Of a stretch of DNA of 64,000 nucleotides, positions 8,628 through 19,442 are shown piece by piece. The position numbers and the translations under genes were made by a program. Location of the stretch: assembly GCF_000264315.1 (NCBI RefSeq), contig NZ_AJXU01000007.1, forward strand, positions 62,001 to 126,000, written 5' to 3'. The notes beneath the pieces are model-generated. The model searched no databases and was not told the origin of the DNA. It saw nothing but the letters and a program-made list of their open reading frames with translations. Source of the stretch: Rhodanobacter fulvus Jip2. GTDB taxonomy: Bacteria > Pseudomonadota > Gammaproteobacteria > Xanthomonadales > Rhodanobacteraceae. Position 1 is the stretch's first letter. Each line of letters begins with the position of its first letter.

Positions 8628-8688
8628 GCGGGCGGTTCACCTTCATTCCCCGACGCTCATTCTTCGCGCCGCACGACCGGCTCTCCGC

Positions 8689-8694
8689 TACAAT
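8689..8694 (+). promoter_or_regulatory. Candidate -10 box of pyrH
   Basis: TACAAT at 8689-8694 lies 33 bp before the pyrH ATG. No good -35 is seen at normal spacing, so strength is uncertain. Its position shows that translation must begin at 8728 and not at the in-frame codon at 8695. Confidence 0.45.
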
Positions 8695-8727
8695 GTGCCG
8701 GTTTACCCCACACAATCCGGAGTCCCC

Positions 8728-9450
8728 ATGAGCAACCCGCACAAGTACCACCGCATCTTGCTCAAGCTCTCCGGCGAGGCATTGATGGGCGAGGCCGATT
8801 ACGGCATCGATCCGAAGGTGATCGGCCGCCTGGCCGACGAGATCATCGAGGTGCAGCGCGCCGGCATCCAGATCGGCGTGGTGATCGGCGGCGGCAACAT
8901 CTTTCGCGGCGCGGGCCTTGCCGCGGCGGGCATGGACCGCGTCACCGGCGACCACATGGGCATGCTGGCCACGGTGATGAACGCGTTGGCGATGCAGGAT
9001 GCGATCGAGAAGCGCGGCGGTTTCGCCCGCGTCACCAGCGCCATCCAGATCCACGACGTGGCCGAGGATTACATCCGCCGCCGCGCCATCCGCCACATCG
9101 AGAAGGGCCGCATCGTGCTATTCGCCGCCGGCACCGGCAACCCGTTCTTCACCACCGACTCGGCCGCCGCCTTGCGTGCGGTGGAAATCGGTGCCGACCT
9201 GCTGCTCAAGGCCACCAAGGTCGACGGCGTCTACACCGCCGACCCGGCCAAGCACAGCGACGCCGTGCGCTACGAGCAGTTGGGCTACGACAAGGTGATC
9301 GAGCACAAGCTCGAAGTGATGGACACCGCCGCCATCGCACTGTGCCGCGACCAGCAGATGCCGCTGCGCATCTACGACATGACCGTGCCGGGCAACCTGA
9401 TGCGGATCATGCGCGGCGAAGCGATCGGCACCCTGGTTTGCGGCGATTGA
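8728..9450 (+). CDS. pyrH: UMP kinase
   Basis: Phosphorylates UMP to UDP in pyrimidine nucleotide synthesis; bacterial PyrH is hexameric and allosterically controlled by GTP and UTP. The product has 240 residues (E. coli 241) and opens [20 protein letters not shown], typical of the amino-acid-kinase fold. Other landmarks are [39 protein letters not shown] and [20 protein letters not shown] with the UMP-contacting TTDS. The ATG at 8728 has CGGAGT upstream. frr follows 76 bp later with its own -10 box. Confidence 0.97.
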   Translation: MSNPHKYHRILLKLSGEALMGEADYGIDPKVIGRLADEIIEVQRAGIQIGVVIGGGNIFRGAGLAAAGMDRVTGDHMGMLATVMNALAMQDAIEKRGGFARVTSAIQIHDVAEDYIRRRAIRHIEKGRIVLFAAGTGNPFFTTDSAAALRAVEIGADLLLKATKVDGVYTADPAKHSDAVRYEQLGYDKVIEHKLEVMDTAAIALCRDQQMPLRIYDMTVPGNLMRIMRGEAIGTLVCGD

Positions 9451-9483
9451 GGCCGGCAACGCCGCCGGCTGGCTTGACCCGGC

Positions 9484-9492
9484 TGCTATAAT
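9484..9492 (+). promoter_or_regulatory. Extended -10 promoter of frr
   Basis: TGCTATAAT (9484-9492) is a perfect -10 hexamer with the TGn extension, which can work without a -35 box. Transcription would begin near 9499, some 28 nt before the frr ATG. Confidence 0.6.
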
Positions 9493-9526
9493 CGTCCGCT
9501 TGCCAGAGCTCTTCGGGAAACGCCAC

Positions 9527-10084
9527 ATGCTCAATGACATCAAGAACGATGCCCAGACCCGCATGGGCAAAAGCATCGACTCCCTCAAGCACGATCTGTT
9601 GCGCCTGCGCACCGGTCGCGCCAGCACCGCGCTGGTCGACGGCATCAAGGTGCCGTACTACGGCTCCGACATGCCGCTGACCCAGGTCGCGTCGGTCAGC
9701 CTGGCCGACGCACGCACCATCGTGATCACGCCATGGGAAAAGCAGATGGTGGCACCGGTCGAGAAGGCCTTGATGGCCTCCGACCTGGGCATTACGCCGA
9801 CCACCGCCGGCACCGTGATCCGCCTCAACATGCCCGCGCTCACCGAAGAGCGCCGCCGCGATCTGGCCAAGATGGTCGGCCATGAAGGCGAAAACGCCAA
9901 GATCGCCATCCGCAACGTGCGCCGCGACGCCTTGCAGCAAGTCAAGGACCTGCTCAAGGAAAAGCTGATCACCGAAGACGACGACCGCCGCGTGGACGAC
10001 GAGATCCAGAAGCTCACCGACAAGGCCGTCAAGGACGTCGACGCCGTGGTGAAAGCCAAGGAAGACGAGCTGATGGCGATTTGA
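9527..10084 (+). CDS. frr: Ribosome recycling factor
   Basis: RRF splits the post-termination ribosome together with EF-G. The product has 185 residues, the same as E. coli, and starts [20 protein letters not shown]. The family features are the [20 protein letters not shown] segment, the ITPWEKQMV motif and the C-terminal helix hairpin of domain I. The start at 9527 was chosen because the upstream in-frame codon at 9500 falls at the predicted transcription start. uppS follows after 52 bp. Confidence 0.97.
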   Translation: MLNDIKNDAQTRMGKSIDSLKHDLLRLRTGRASTALVDGIKVPYYGSDMPLTQVASVSLADARTIVITPWEKQMVAPVEKALMASDLGITPTTAGTVIRLNMPALTEERRRDLAKMVGHEGENAKIAIRNVRRDALQQVKDLLKEKLITEDDDRRVDDEIQKLTDKAVKDVDAVVKAKEDELMAI

Positions 10085-10136
10085 CGATGAGTCCGTCGGC
10101 TGCCGCCGCTGTAACCCGGCACGCGCGGCCGGCCGC

Positions 10137-10889
10137 ATGACCGGCGTGCCAGCGGCGGCAGTGCCGCGCCACATCGCGATCGTGATGGACGGCAACGGCC
10201 GCTGGGCCAAGGCCCGTCACCAGCCGCGCAGCTTCGGCCACAACGCCGGCCGCAAGGCGGTGCGCGAAGCAGTGGAATCGTGCCTGCGCGAAGGTGTTCA
10301 GGCGCTGACCCTGTTCGCGTTTTCCAGCGAGAACTGGCAGCGACCGCAGGATGAAGTCGGTGCGCTGATGAACCTGTTCGTGCGCGCGCTGGACAAGGAA
10401 GTGGACGAATTGCACGGCTACGGCGTGCGGCTGCGCTTCGTCGGCGACCTGTCCGCGTTCGACGAACCGCTGCGCCGGCGCATGCAGTCGGCGATGGCGC
10501 GCACCGCCGATAACGACAAGCTGCAATTGAACGTCGCGGTGAACTATGGTGGCCGCTGGGACATCGTCCAGGCCAGCCGCCAGGCCGCCACCGCCGTGGC
10601 GCGGGGTGAGCTGCAACCGGATCAGATCGATGAGGCGCGCCTGGGCCAATGGATGAGCCTGGCCGATGCGCCGCCGCTGGATCTGTTCATCCGCACCGGT
10701 GGCGAAACCCGCATCAGCAACTTCCTGCTGTGGCAGGCGGCCTACGCCGAGTTCTATTTCACCGATACCCTGTGGCCCGATTTCGACCAGGCTTGCCTGC
10801 GCGGGGCCATCGAAGATTACGCTCGCCGCGAACGCCGCTACGGCCGCACCGGCGAGCAGGTCGCCGCCACCACTGTCCAGGTATCCTGA
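10137..10889 (+). CDS. uppS: Undecaprenyl diphosphate synthase (cis-prenyltransferase)
   Basis: Adds eight isopentenyl units to farnesyl-PP to make undecaprenyl-PP, the lipid carrier for peptidoglycan and O-antigen. The 250-residue protein has the catalytic Asp in [27 protein letters not shown], the [13 protein letters not shown] segment and the [19 protein letters not shown] and FTDTLWPDF motifs near the C-terminus. No clear ribosome-binding site precedes the ATG at 10137. The stop codon overlaps the cdsA start in TGATG, suggesting coupled translation. Confidence 0.97.
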   Translation: MTGVPAAAVPRHIAIVMDGNGRWAKARHQPRSFGHNAGRKAVREAVESCLREGVQALTLFAFSSENWQRPQDEVGALMNLFVRALDKEVDELHGYGVRLRFVGDLSAFDEPLRRRMQSAMARTADNDKLQLNVAVNYGGRWDIVQASRQAATAVARGELQPDQIDEARLGQWMSLADAPPLDLFIRTGGETRISNFLLWQAAYAEFYFTDTLWPDFDQACLRGAIEDYARRERRYGRTGEQVAATTVQVS

Positions 10890-11704
10890 TGCTGCTCCAG
10901 CGCGTCCTCACCGCCCTGATACTCGCCCCCCTGGCGATCGCGATCGTCCTGTGGCCGCCCACGGCGATCTTCGCGCTGCTTTGCGCCGTGGCGTTTCTCG
11001 CCGCGTGGTGGGAGTGGGCGCAACTGTCCGGCCTGAAGAACCGCGCCGCATCCATCGTGCTGCTGCTGGCGGCGGTCGTCGTGTTCGGCTTGCTGTGGTG
11101 GGGCCATGCCGCCGTGGAGATACCGGTGGTGCTGCTGGGCGTGGCCTGGTGGGTGGTGGCCTGCCTGTGGCTGCGCCATTTCGCGTTTGCCGCGGCGCCC
11201 ACCAGTGAAAACCGCGCACTGAAACTGATGGCCGGCGCGCTGATCATCTTTCCCGCATGGATCGCGCTGGTGGCGATCCATGATCGCGAACCGCACGGCC
11301 ACTGGTGGACGCTGCTGGCCCTGCTGATCGTGTGGAGCGCGGACATCGGCGCGTATTTCAGCGGTCGCACCTTCGGCAAGCGCAAGCTGGCGCCGCAGGT
11401 CAGCCCGGGCAAGACCTGGGCGGGTGCCTACGGCGCACTGGTGGCCGGCACGCTGGTCGCGGTGATTGGTGGCTGGCTGCTGGATGTGCGCGGGACTTCG
11501 CTGGTTGGCCTGGCCGTACTGGCGTGCCTGACCGTCGCCGCATCCATCGTCGGCGACCTGATCGAAAGCCTGATGAAGCGGCACGCCAAAGTGAAGGATT
11601 CGGGCACCATCTTCCCCGGCCACGGCGGCCTGCTGGATCGCCTGGACAGCGTCTTCGCCGCCTTGCCGGTGTTTGCCGCCGGCCTGTGGCTGCTGGGCCT
11701 CTGA
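10889..11704 (+). CDS. cdsA: Phosphatidate cytidylyltransferase (CDP-diacylglycerol synthase)
   Basis: Makes CDP-diacylglycerol from phosphatidate and CTP at the inner membrane, the branch point for phosphatidylethanolamine and phosphatidylglycerol. The start at 10889 gives 271 residues beginning [15 protein letters not shown]. About seven to eight hydrophobic segments follow. The C-terminal CdsA signature is complete: LMKRHAKVKDSG followed by TIFPGHGGLLDRLD. A conserved SPGKTWAGAYGAL lies before it. Its start overlaps the uppS stop by one base, and dxr begins 18 bp downstream. Confidence 0.96.
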   Translation: MLLQRVLTALILAPLAIAIVLWPPTAIFALLCAVAFLAAWWEWAQLSGLKNRAASIVLLLAAVVVFGLLWWGHAAVEIPVVLLGVAWWVVACLWLRHFAFAAAPTSENRALKLMAGALIIFPAWIALVAIHDREPHGHWWTLLALLIVWSADIGAYFSGRTFGKRKLAPQVSPGKTWAGAYGALVAGTLVAVIGGWLLDVRGTSLVGLAVLACLTVAASIVGDLIESLMKRHAKVKDSGTIFPGHGGLLDRLDSVFAALPVFAAGLWLLGL

Positions 11705-11722
11705 AGTGACGGGTCGTCAGGC

Positions 11723-12898
<1,176 letters not shown>

Positions 12899-12937
12899 TA
12901 TTCTGTAGCCCGCGATTTTCCTCAACTTCGGCACTTG

Positions 12938-14284
12938 ATGACTTCCTTCTTCGGCTCGGTATTCTGGTTGCTGGTCACGCTTGGCGTGCTGGTGACCTTT
13001 CACGAATTTGGCCATTACTGGGTCGCGCGCCGCTGTGGCGTCAAGGTGCTGCGTTTTTCGGTGGGTTTTGGCCGCGCGATCTGGAAACGGATCGGCCGCG
13101 ACGGCACCGAGTACCAGATCGCGGCGATCCCGCTGGGTGGCTACGTGAAGATGCTGGACGCGCGCGAGGGTGAGGTCGACCCCGCCTTGCGCGATCAGGA
13201 ATTCACCGGCAAATCGGTATGGAAGCGGATCGCCATCGTGGCGGCCGGCCCCGGGTTCAACCTGATTTTCACGATCGTGGCGTTCTGGGCGATGTTCATG
13301 CTGGGCAAGCCCGACGTGGCGCCGGTGGTGACCGCCACGCCAAACAGCATGGCCGCCGTGGCCGGCGTGCAGCCGGGCGATCGCATCCTGGCGGTCGATG
13401 GCGAGCCGGTGACGACCTGGAGCGATTCCATGGCGGCGGTGGCCAACGCCACGCTGGGCCGCCAACCGCTGCCGCTGACCGTACGCGACGCCGATGGTGC
13501 GCAACGCCAGCTGGTGTTGCCGCTGAATCAATTGCCCGCCGGCCAGGACGTGGGCCATTACCTCGACACGCTGGGCCTGAAACTGGCGCCGCCGCCGGCC
13601 ATCGCCGCCACCGTGATGGCGGGCCAGCCCGCCGCGCTGGCCGGCATGCAGGGTGGTGACCGCATCGTCAGCGTCAACGGCAAGTCAGTAACGGATTTTT
13701 CGGCGTTCGGTGAACTGGTGCAGAAGGAGGCGGCGACGTCGCCCACGCTTGCGCTGGTGGTCGACCGGAACGGTCAACGGCTGAAGCTGGATGTCACCAC
13801 CCGCTTCGAATCGCTGCAGGGCCAGCCGGCGCGCTGGGTGATGGGCGTGGGCTCGCCGGTGACCGAACTGGCCACTCTTCACTACGGCCCGCTGCGGGCG
13901 CTGAGTGCTTCGCTGGAAACCACCTGGCGCAACACCACGCAGACGTTCGGCATGCTCGGCAAGATGCTCACCGGCGAGGCATCGACGAAGAATCTTTCCG
14001 GCGTGATCGGCATCGCCGAGGTGGCCAATGCATCGGCCAGCATGGGCCTGCCATGGTTCCTGCAATTCCTGGCATTGGTGTCGCTGAGTCTGGCCATTCT
14101 CAACCTGCTGCCGATTCCGGTCTTGGACGGCGGCCACCTGCTGTATTACCTTGTCGAGTTGGTCAAAGGCAGTCCGGTCAGCGAACAAGTCATGATCGTC
14201 GGTCAGTACATCGGCCTGGCGCTGCTGTTCACCCTGATGGGGCTGGCGTTCTACAACGATATTCACCGCATGCTGCTGTCGTGA
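12938..14284 (+). CDS. rseP: Regulator of sigma-E protease RseP (site-2 protease)
   Basis: Inner-membrane zinc protease that cleaves anti-sigma factor RseA within the membrane to release sigma-E. The ATG at 12938 gives 448 residues (E. coli 450). The first transmembrane helix carries the zinc motif HEFGH (residues 22-26). Two PDZ domains follow (about 110-190 and 200-285). The second zinc-ligand motif PIPVLDGGH lies near residue 395, followed by a last hydrophobic segment. It sits directly before bamA, as in many proteobacteria, linking envelope stress sensing to outer-membrane assembly. Confidence 0.96.
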   Translation: MTSFFGSVFWLLVTLGVLVTFHEFGHYWVARRCGVKVLRFSVGFGRAIWKRIGRDGTEYQIAAIPLGGYVKMLDAREGEVDPALRDQEFTGKSVWKRIAIVAAGPGFNLIFTIVAFWAMFMLGKPDVAPVVTATPNSMAAVAGVQPGDRILAVDGEPVTTWSDSMAAVANATLGRQPLPLTVRDADGAQRQLVLPLNQLPAGQDVGHYLDTLGLKLAPPPAIAATVMAGQPAALAGMQGGDRIVSVNGKSVTDFSAFGELVQKEAATSPTLALVVDRNGQRLKLDVTTRFESLQGQPARWVMGVGSPVTELATLHYGPLRALSASLETTWRNTTQTFGMLGKMLTGEASTKNLSGVIGIAEVANASASMGLPWFLQFLALVSLSLAILNLLPIPVLDGGHLLYYLVELVKGSPVSEQVMIVGQYIGLALLFTLMGLAFYNDIHRMLLS

Positions 14285-14333
14285 CGCCAGCGCTTCACAA
14301 CAAGCTCATGACCGCGGCACGCCACGGTGCGTG

Positions 14334-14360
14334 GCATCGCGACGGCGGACCTCGCGATGC
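14334..14360 (+). promoter_or_regulatory. Hairpin in the rseP-bamA intergenic region
   Basis: GCATCGCGA (14334-14342) and TCGCGATGC (14352-14360) form a perfect 9-bp stem with a 9-nt loop. No T-run follows. The 186 bp between rseP and bamA may hold a bamA promoter, but I see no convincing sigma-E consensus. Confidence 0.4.
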
Positions 14361-14470
14361 ACCACGGCCACGTGTCAGTACTTTCTCGAAGCGGGATTCG
14401 TCCTTAGCTTCACTGTTGATCGAGGTGGCCGCGCAGGCTGCCTCATCCAAATAACCCATCGGAATCGACG

Positions 14471-16894
14471 ATGAAGCGTGTCGCCGCCCTGCTCCTGCTT
14501 GCCTCCCTCTCCGCCAACGCGTTTGCGTTCGCCCCCTTCGTGGTGTCGGACATCCGCATCGACGGGCTCAGCCGCATCGCGGCCGGCACGGTCTACAACT
14601 ACCTGCCGGTGGACAAGGGCGACCGGATGACCAATGCGCAGGCCCAACGGGCCATCCGCGCGTTGTACGACACCAAGTTCTTCACCGACGTGGAATTCAG
14701 CCGCGAAGGCGACATCCTGGTGATCAAGGTGGTCGAGCGGCCGTCGATCAGCAAGCTCACCCTGCGCGGCAACAAGGACATCAAGTCCGACGACCTGAAG
14801 AAGGGCCTGAAGGAAATCGGCCTGGCCGAAGGCGAGACCTTCGATCGCCTGGCGCTGGACCGGGTCCGGCAGGAACTGATCCACCAGTACTACAACCGGG
14901 GCAAGTACAACGTCTCGGTGTTGCCGCACGTCACCAAGCTCGATCGCAACCGGGTGGCGGTGGAAATCGAGATCCGCGAAGGCAAGGTGTCGAAGATCAA
15001 GGAAATCAACATCCTCGGCAACCACGCTTTCACCGACAAGGAAATCCGCGACGATTTCGAATCGGGCACCACCAACTGGACGTCGTGGTATTCGAAGAAC
15101 GACCAGTACTCGCGCGAAAAGCTTTCCGGCGACATGGAAAAGCTGCAGTCCTACTACATGAATCGCGGTTACGCCGACTTTGGCATCGACTCCACCCAGG
15201 TCACGATCGCGCCGGACAAACGCACGATGTACGTGGCCGCCGACGTGAAGGAAGGCGAGATCTACAAGGTCACCGCCGTGAAGCTGCTGGGCGACCTGAT
15301 CCTGCCGGAATCCACCTTGCGCCATCTGGTCATCGTGGCGCCGGGCGACACCTTCAACCGCGCCGCGGTGGAAGCCAGTACCGACGGCATCAAGGCACTG
15401 CTGGCCAACCTCGGCTACGCCTTCGCCAAGGTCACCTCGATTCCCAAGCTGGACAAGGAAAAGCGCACCGTCGACCTCACGCTGTACGTCGAGCCGGGCG
15501 AGCGCGTGTACGTGCGCCGCGTGGTTTTCCAGGGCAATACCCGCACCGAGGACAGCGTGCTGCGCCGCGAGATGCGCCAGCTCGAAGGGACGTTCTACTC
15601 GCAGGCCGCCGTCGACCGCTCCAAGATCCGCCTGCAGCGACTGGGCTATTTCAAGAAGGTCGACATCGACAAGAAGCTGGTTCCCGGCACCCAGGACAAG
15701 GTCGACGTGACGGTCAAGGTCGAAGAGCAGTCCGCCGGCAGCATGCAGTTCGGCGTGGGCTATTCGCAGTATTCGGGCATGATCCTGTCGGCCTCGGTAT
15801 CGCAGAACAACCTGTTCGGCAGCGGCGACAGCTTTGCGATCAGCGGTGAGCGCAGCAGCTATTACACCCGCTTCAACCTCAACTATTACAACCCGTACCT
15901 CACCGACAACGGCATCGGTATCGGCTACAACGCCACTTATTCCAAGACCGATTACGGCAATACCGAACTGGCCAACTACGAGACGAGCACCAAGGCGTTC
16001 TCCACCTACCTGGGTCTGCCGCTCGGCGAAACCGACAGCTTGCGCCTGGGCCTTGGCATCAGCAGCAACCGCATCGTCACCAGCTTCTACAGCCCACCGC
16101 AGTTCGTGGCCTATCAGGACCAGATCGGAAATCGTACCGAGCACGCCTGGACCAGTACGATCGGCTGGAACCACGACACCCGCAACGGTTACTGGGCCCC
16201 CACCCGTGGTGGCCTGCTGTCGGCGTCGGTGGATGTCGCCCTGCCCGGTTCGACGGCGAAGTACTGGAAGTTCTTTGCTCAGGCCAACCACTACTGGCCG
16301 GTCGGCCTGGGCTTCGTGCTGTACCTCGATGGCCAGGTCGGTTACGGCGAAAGCTATGGCAAGAACGGCATCAGTGACGAGCAGTTCGAAGCGTTGAAAG
16401 CCGCCAGCGCGAAGGAAAATCCCAACCATGTCCTGACCGACATGCGTAATGACTTCCCGTTCTGGCAGAACTTCTACTCCGGCGGCGTGCGCGACGTGCG
16501 CGGCTTCCAGGACAACACGCTGGGCCCGCGTTCCTGCGTAGGTCCCAGCGCGACGCAGAATGCCAACGGCACCTGCACCGGCGGCTACTACTCCTACGCG
16601 CAACCGATCGGCGGTGCGTTCAAGGTGCTCGGCACGGCGCAGGTGTTCATCCCGCTGCCGTTCCTGAAGGACATCAACACGGCCCGCGTGTCCTGGTTCA
16701 TGGACGTCGGCAATGCGTACAAGGACTACCAGAGCTTCGACGCCAAGATGCTGCGCGCATCGACAGGTTTGTCGCTGCAGTGGCAGGCACCGATCGGTCC
16801 GCTGATCATCAGCCTGGCCGTACCGATCCGCTCGCAGAAAGAAGACCATCACTACGAAGAGCGGGTCCAGTTCACCTTCGGGAGCCAGTTCTGA
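14471..16894 (+). CDS. bamA: Outer membrane protein assembly factor BamA
   Basis: Core of the BAM complex that folds beta-barrels into the outer membrane. The 807-residue precursor has a signal peptide (residues 1-20, ending SANAFA), five POTRA domains (about 23-420) beginning FVVSDIRIDGLSRIAAG, and a C-terminal 16-strand barrel. The barrel includes the lid-loop VRGF motif (GVRDVRGFQDNTLGPRSC) and the terminal aromatic signature ending FGSQF. Two cysteines in the VRGF-containing loop (PRSCVG and NGTC) could form a disulfide. Unlike E. coli, no skp gene follows; a terminator and lpxD come next. Confidence 0.97.
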   Translation: MKRVAALLLLASLSANAFAFAPFVVSDIRIDGLSRIAAGTVYNYLPVDKGDRMTNAQAQRAIRALYDTKFFTDVEFSREGDILVIKVVERPSISKLTLRGNKDIKSDDLKKGLKEIGLAEGETFDRLALDRVRQELIHQYYNRGKYNVSVLPHVTKLDRNRVAVEIEIREGKVSKIKEINILGNHAFTDKEIRDDFESGTTNWTSWYSKNDQYSREKLSGDMEKLQSYYMNRGYADFGIDSTQVTIAPDKRTMYVAADVKEGEIYKVTAVKLLGDLILPESTLRHLVIVAPGDTFNRAAVEASTDGIKALLANLGYAFAKVTSIPKLDKEKRTVDLTLYVEPGERVYVRRVVFQGNTRTEDSVLRREMRQLEGTFYSQAAVDRSKIRLQRLGYFKKVDIDKKLVPGTQDKVDVTVKVEEQSAGSMQFGVGYSQYSGMILSASVSQNNLFGSGDSFAISGERSSYYTRFNLNYYNPYLTDNGIGIGYNATYSKTDYGNTELANYETSTKAFSTYLGLPLGETDSLRLGLGISSNRIVTSFYSPPQFVAYQDQIGNRTEHAWTSTIGWNHDTRNGYWAPTRGGLLSASVDVALPGSTAKYWKFFAQANHYWPVGLGFVLYLDGQVGYGESYGKNGISDEQFEALKAASAKENPNHVLTDMRNDFPFWQNFYSGGVRDVRGFQDNTLGPRSCVGPSATQNANGTCTGGYYSYAQPIGGAFKVLGTAQVFIPLPFLKDINTARVSWFMDVGNAYKDYQSFDAKMLRASTGLSLQWQAPIGPLIISLAVPIRSQKEDHHYEERVQFTFGSQF

Positions 16895-16915
16895 TACCGG
16901 ACCTCCCGCAAACGC

Positions 16916-16947
16916 TGGAAAGGAGCGCGGCGATGCCGCGCTTTTCC
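16916..16947 (+). terminator. Hairpin after bamA
   Basis: GCGCGGC (16925-16931) and GCCGCGC (16935-16941) form a stem with a GAT loop. The outer bases GGAAA and TTTTCC extend the pairing and provide a T-run. It probably reduces transcription from bamA into lpxD. Confidence 0.7.
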
Positions 16948-16973
16948 GTTTCGCGTCCCTCGCGCCTTCGGAG

Positions 16974-18026
16974 ATGACCGTGAGCACGACCACCAGCTAC
17001 ACCCTGGCCGAACTGGCCGAGCGCTTCGGTCTCGTCGCGCATGGCGACGCGGGCGTGCGGGTCGACGGCGTCGGCACCCTGGCGGCGGCGGGACCGAGCC
17101 AACTCGGCTTCCTCGCCAACAGCAAATACACCGCCCAGCTGGCCGCCAGCGGCGCCGGCATCGTGGTCGTCCGCGCGGAAAACCTGGCCGATTGCCCGGG
17201 TGCCGCGCTGGTCGCGGCCGACCCGTACCTGGCCTACGCGAAAATCGCGGCGCTGTTCGAACGTTTGCCGGCGGCGCCGGTGGGCATCCATCCCAGCGCC
17301 GTGGTTGCGCCCACGGCACGGGTCAGCCAGAGCGCCAGCATCGGACCGTGCTGCGTGATCGGCGACGACGCCGTGATCGGTGACGGCGTGGTGCTGGGGC
17401 CGCATTGCATCATCGGCGACGGCTGCACCGTGGGCGCGCATTCGCGCCTGGTAGCGCGGGTGACGCTGGTGGTTCGCGTAACGCTGGGCCAGCGCGTGCT
17501 GATCCATCCGGGCGCCGTGATCGGTTCGGACGGCTTCGGTCTGGCGTTCGACCGTGGCGGCCCTGATCCGGCCCATTGGGTAAAAATGCCGCAACTGGGT
17601 GGCGTGCGCATCGGCGACGATTGCGAGGTCGGCGCCAACACCACCATCGATCGCGGGGCGCTGGAAGACACCGTGCTGGAAGAGGACGTGCGCCTGGACA
17701 ACCAGATCCAGATCGCCCACAACGTATACGTGGGCGCGCACACCGCCATGGCCGGCTGCGCGGCGGTGGCCGGCAGCGCGAAAATCGGCCGCTATTGCAT
17801 GATCGGCGGCAACGCCGGCGTGCTCGGCCATCTGGAACTGGCTGATCGGGTTACCATTACCGCCAAGAGCCTGGTTACCCATTCAATCCACGAGCCGGGC
17901 GAATATTCATCCGGGGTACCGTTGCAGGAAAGCCGCCCATGGCGGAAGAATGCCGCGCGCTTCAAACATCTGGACGCGTACGCGCGCCGCCTGTCGGCGC
18001 TGGAAAAGGACAAGAATCATGAGTGA
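16974..18026 (+). CDS. lpxD: UDP-3-O-(3-hydroxyacyl)glucosamine N-acyltransferase
   Basis: Third step of lipid A synthesis, adding the N-linked hydroxyacyl chain. The 350-residue protein has an N-terminal UDP-GlcNAc-binding domain (YTLAELAERFGL; GPSQLGFLANSKY) and a hexapeptide-repeat beta-helix. The catalytic region is NQIQIAHNVYVGAHTAMAGC, with the histidine in IAHN. GAVIGSDGFGLAFD is the family's conserved turn. The stop codon overlaps the fabZ start by 8 bp. The gene order lpxD-fabZ-lpxA-lpxB is the classical lipid A operon. Confidence 0.97.
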   Translation: MTVSTTTSYTLAELAERFGLVAHGDAGVRVDGVGTLAAAGPSQLGFLANSKYTAQLAASGAGIVVVRAENLADCPGAALVAADPYLAYAKIAALFERLPAAPVGIHPSAVVAPTARVSQSASIGPCCVIGDDAVIGDGVVLGPHCIIGDGCTVGAHSRLVARVTLVVRVTLGQRVLIHPGAVIGSDGFGLAFDRGGPDPAHWVKMPQLGGVRIGDDCEVGANTTIDRGALEDTVLEEDVRLDNQIQIAHNVYVGAHTAMAGCAAVAGSAKIGRYCMIGGNAGVLGHLELADRVTITAKSLVTHSIHEPGEYSSGVPLQESRPWRKNAARFKHLDAYARRLSALEKDKNHE

Positions 18027-18492
18027 TAACACCCCGGCGATTACCCTGCCGGTGACTGTGGAACAGATCCAGAAACTGTTGCCACACCGCTATCCGTTCC
18101 TGCTGGTCGACCGGGTCATCGAGATCGTGCCGGAGACCAGCATCGTGGCGTTGAAGAACGTCACCATCAACGAGCCCTTCTTCAACGGCCATTTCCCGAA
18201 CCACCCGGTGATGCCCGGCGTGCTCATCATCGAGGCGATGGCGCAGGCCGCAGGCCTGCTGACCCAGCTCAGCAACCGCTCCAAGGGCCTGATCGAGGCA
18301 CCGCTGTTCTACCTGGTGAAGGTCGACAACGCGCGCTTCACCGCGCCGGTGGTGCCGGGCGACCAGCTGCGCTTCGAGGTGACGCAGAAGCGCGTGATGC
18401 GCGGCATGGGCCTGTTCCTTGCGCGCTCGCTGGTGGATGGCAAGGAGGTAGCCTGCTGCGAACTGATGTGTGCGGCGAGGTCGGAGAAATGA
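18019..18492 (+). CDS. fabZ: 3-hydroxyacyl-[acyl-carrier-protein] dehydratase FabZ
   Basis: Dehydrates 3-hydroxyacyl-ACP in fatty acid elongation and competes with LpxA/LpxD for hydroxyacyl-ACP. The ATG at 18019 gives 157 residues. The hotdog fold shows [14 protein letters not shown] and the catalytic His in [20 protein letters not shown] with the Glu in IIEAMAQ. The start lies within the last codons of lpxD (ATGAGTGA overlap), and the stop overlaps the lpxA ATG in ATGA, so all three genes look translationally coupled. Confidence 0.97.
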   Translation: MSDNTPAITLPVTVEQIQKLLPHRYPFLLVDRVIEIVPETSIVALKNVTINEPFFNGHFPNHPVMPGVLIIEAMAQAAGLLTQLSNRSKGLIEAPLFYLVKVDNARFTAPVVPGDQLRFEVTQKRVMRGMGLFLARSLVDGKEVACCELMCAARSEK

Positions 18493-19277
18493 CCAGGCCC
18501 GCCTCGATCCATCCCACCGCGCAGGTCGATCCGGCCGCCGTCATCGGCGCCAATGTCGGCATCGGCGCGTACAGCGTGATCGGCGCGGATGTGCATGTCG
18601 GCGAAGGCACCGTGATCGGGCCGCACGTGGTGATCGAGGGCCCCACCCGCATCGGCCGCGACAATCGCATCGCCCAGTTTGCCTCGCTGGGCGGCGACCC
18701 GCAGGACAAGAAATTCGGCGGCGAGCATACCGAGCTGGTGATCGGCGACCGCAACCTGATCCGCGAGTTCGTCACCATCAACCGCGGCACCGGCGACGGT
18801 GGCGGCTTCACCCGCATCGGCAACGACAACTGGGTGCTGGCCTACGTGCATATCGCGCACGACTGCCAGATCGGCAACAACGTGGTGTTTTCCAACTACT
18901 CGGCGCTGGCCGGGCACGTGGAAATCGGCGACTGGACGATCCTCTCAGGCTATTCCGGCGTGCACCAGTTCTGCAAGGTGGGCGCGCACGCGTTCATCGG
19001 CATGGGCTGCCTGGTCGGCCACGACGTGCCGCCATTCGTCACCATGGCCAACGAGCAGCAGGGCCGCCCGCGCGGCATCAACAGCGAAGGCCTGAAACGT
19101 CGCGGCTTCGACGCGCCGCGGATCGCCGCGATCAAGCGCGCCTACCGCACGCTGTACATGGCCGGCCTGTCGCTGCCCGAAGCGCGCGAGCAACTGGCCA
19201 CGCAGGCCCGCGAAAGCGACGACGTGCGCGCCATGCTCGACTTCATCGACCGCAGCGAGCGGGCGCTGGCGCGATAA
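18489..19277 (+). CDS. lpxA: Acyl-ACP--UDP-N-acetylglucosamine O-acyltransferase
   Basis: First step of lipid A synthesis. The ATG at 18489 gives 262 residues, exactly the E. coli length. The left-handed beta-helix starts [20 protein letters not shown]. The catalytic histidine lies in [14 protein letters not shown], and [20 protein letters not shown] follows. The helical C-terminal region ([20 protein letters not shown]) forms the trimer cap. Chain-length selectivity (the 'hydrocarbon ruler') cannot be judged with confidence here. A repeat element begins immediately after the stop codon. Confidence 0.97.
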   Translation: MTRPASIHPTAQVDPAAVIGANVGIGAYSVIGADVHVGEGTVIGPHVVIEGPTRIGRDNRIAQFASLGGDPQDKKFGGEHTELVIGDRNLIREFVTINRGTGDGGGFTRIGNDNWVLAYVHIAHDCQIGNNVVFSNYSALAGHVEIGDWTILSGYSGVHQFCKVGAHAFIGMGCLVGHDVPPFVTMANEQQGRPRGINSEGLKRRGFDAPRIAAIKRAYRTLYMAGLSLPEAREQLATQARESDDVRAMLDFIDRSERALAR

Positions 19278-19442
19278 GCCGGGATTTGGGATTCGGGATT
19301 GGGGATTCGCAAGGGCAACAGCGCGGACTCACCAACCACCCGATTCATTCACCGAAAGCTCTGGCCCGCTACCTTTGTACAAAAGCATCCGCCAACCGTG
19401 AGCATCGTGCCGAATCCCGAATCCCAAATCCCTAATCCCGGC
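19278..19442. repeat. Inverted GGGATT(T/C)-repeat pair spanning the lpxA-lpxB junction
   Basis: The left arm (19278-19309) holds four units of gggatt(t/c)g type, and the right arm (19411-19442) holds the reverse complement units cgaatccc/aaatccc/taatccc. About 100 bp separate them. The element thus resembles a small MITE-like insertion with 32-bp terminal inverted repeats. Its right arm lies inside the lpxB coding region. The same unit family occurs at 5469. Confidence 0.75.

Noticed and set aside
9474-9492. TTGACC plus TATAAT ahead of frr as a full sigma-70 promoter
   Set aside because: The spacing is only 7 bp. The -10 is kept as an extended -10 element instead.
19374-19383. TTTGTACAAA resembling a lambda-type attachment core
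   Set aside because: It is only a 10-bp palindrome, with no integrase, no second att copy and no mobile cargo nearby.
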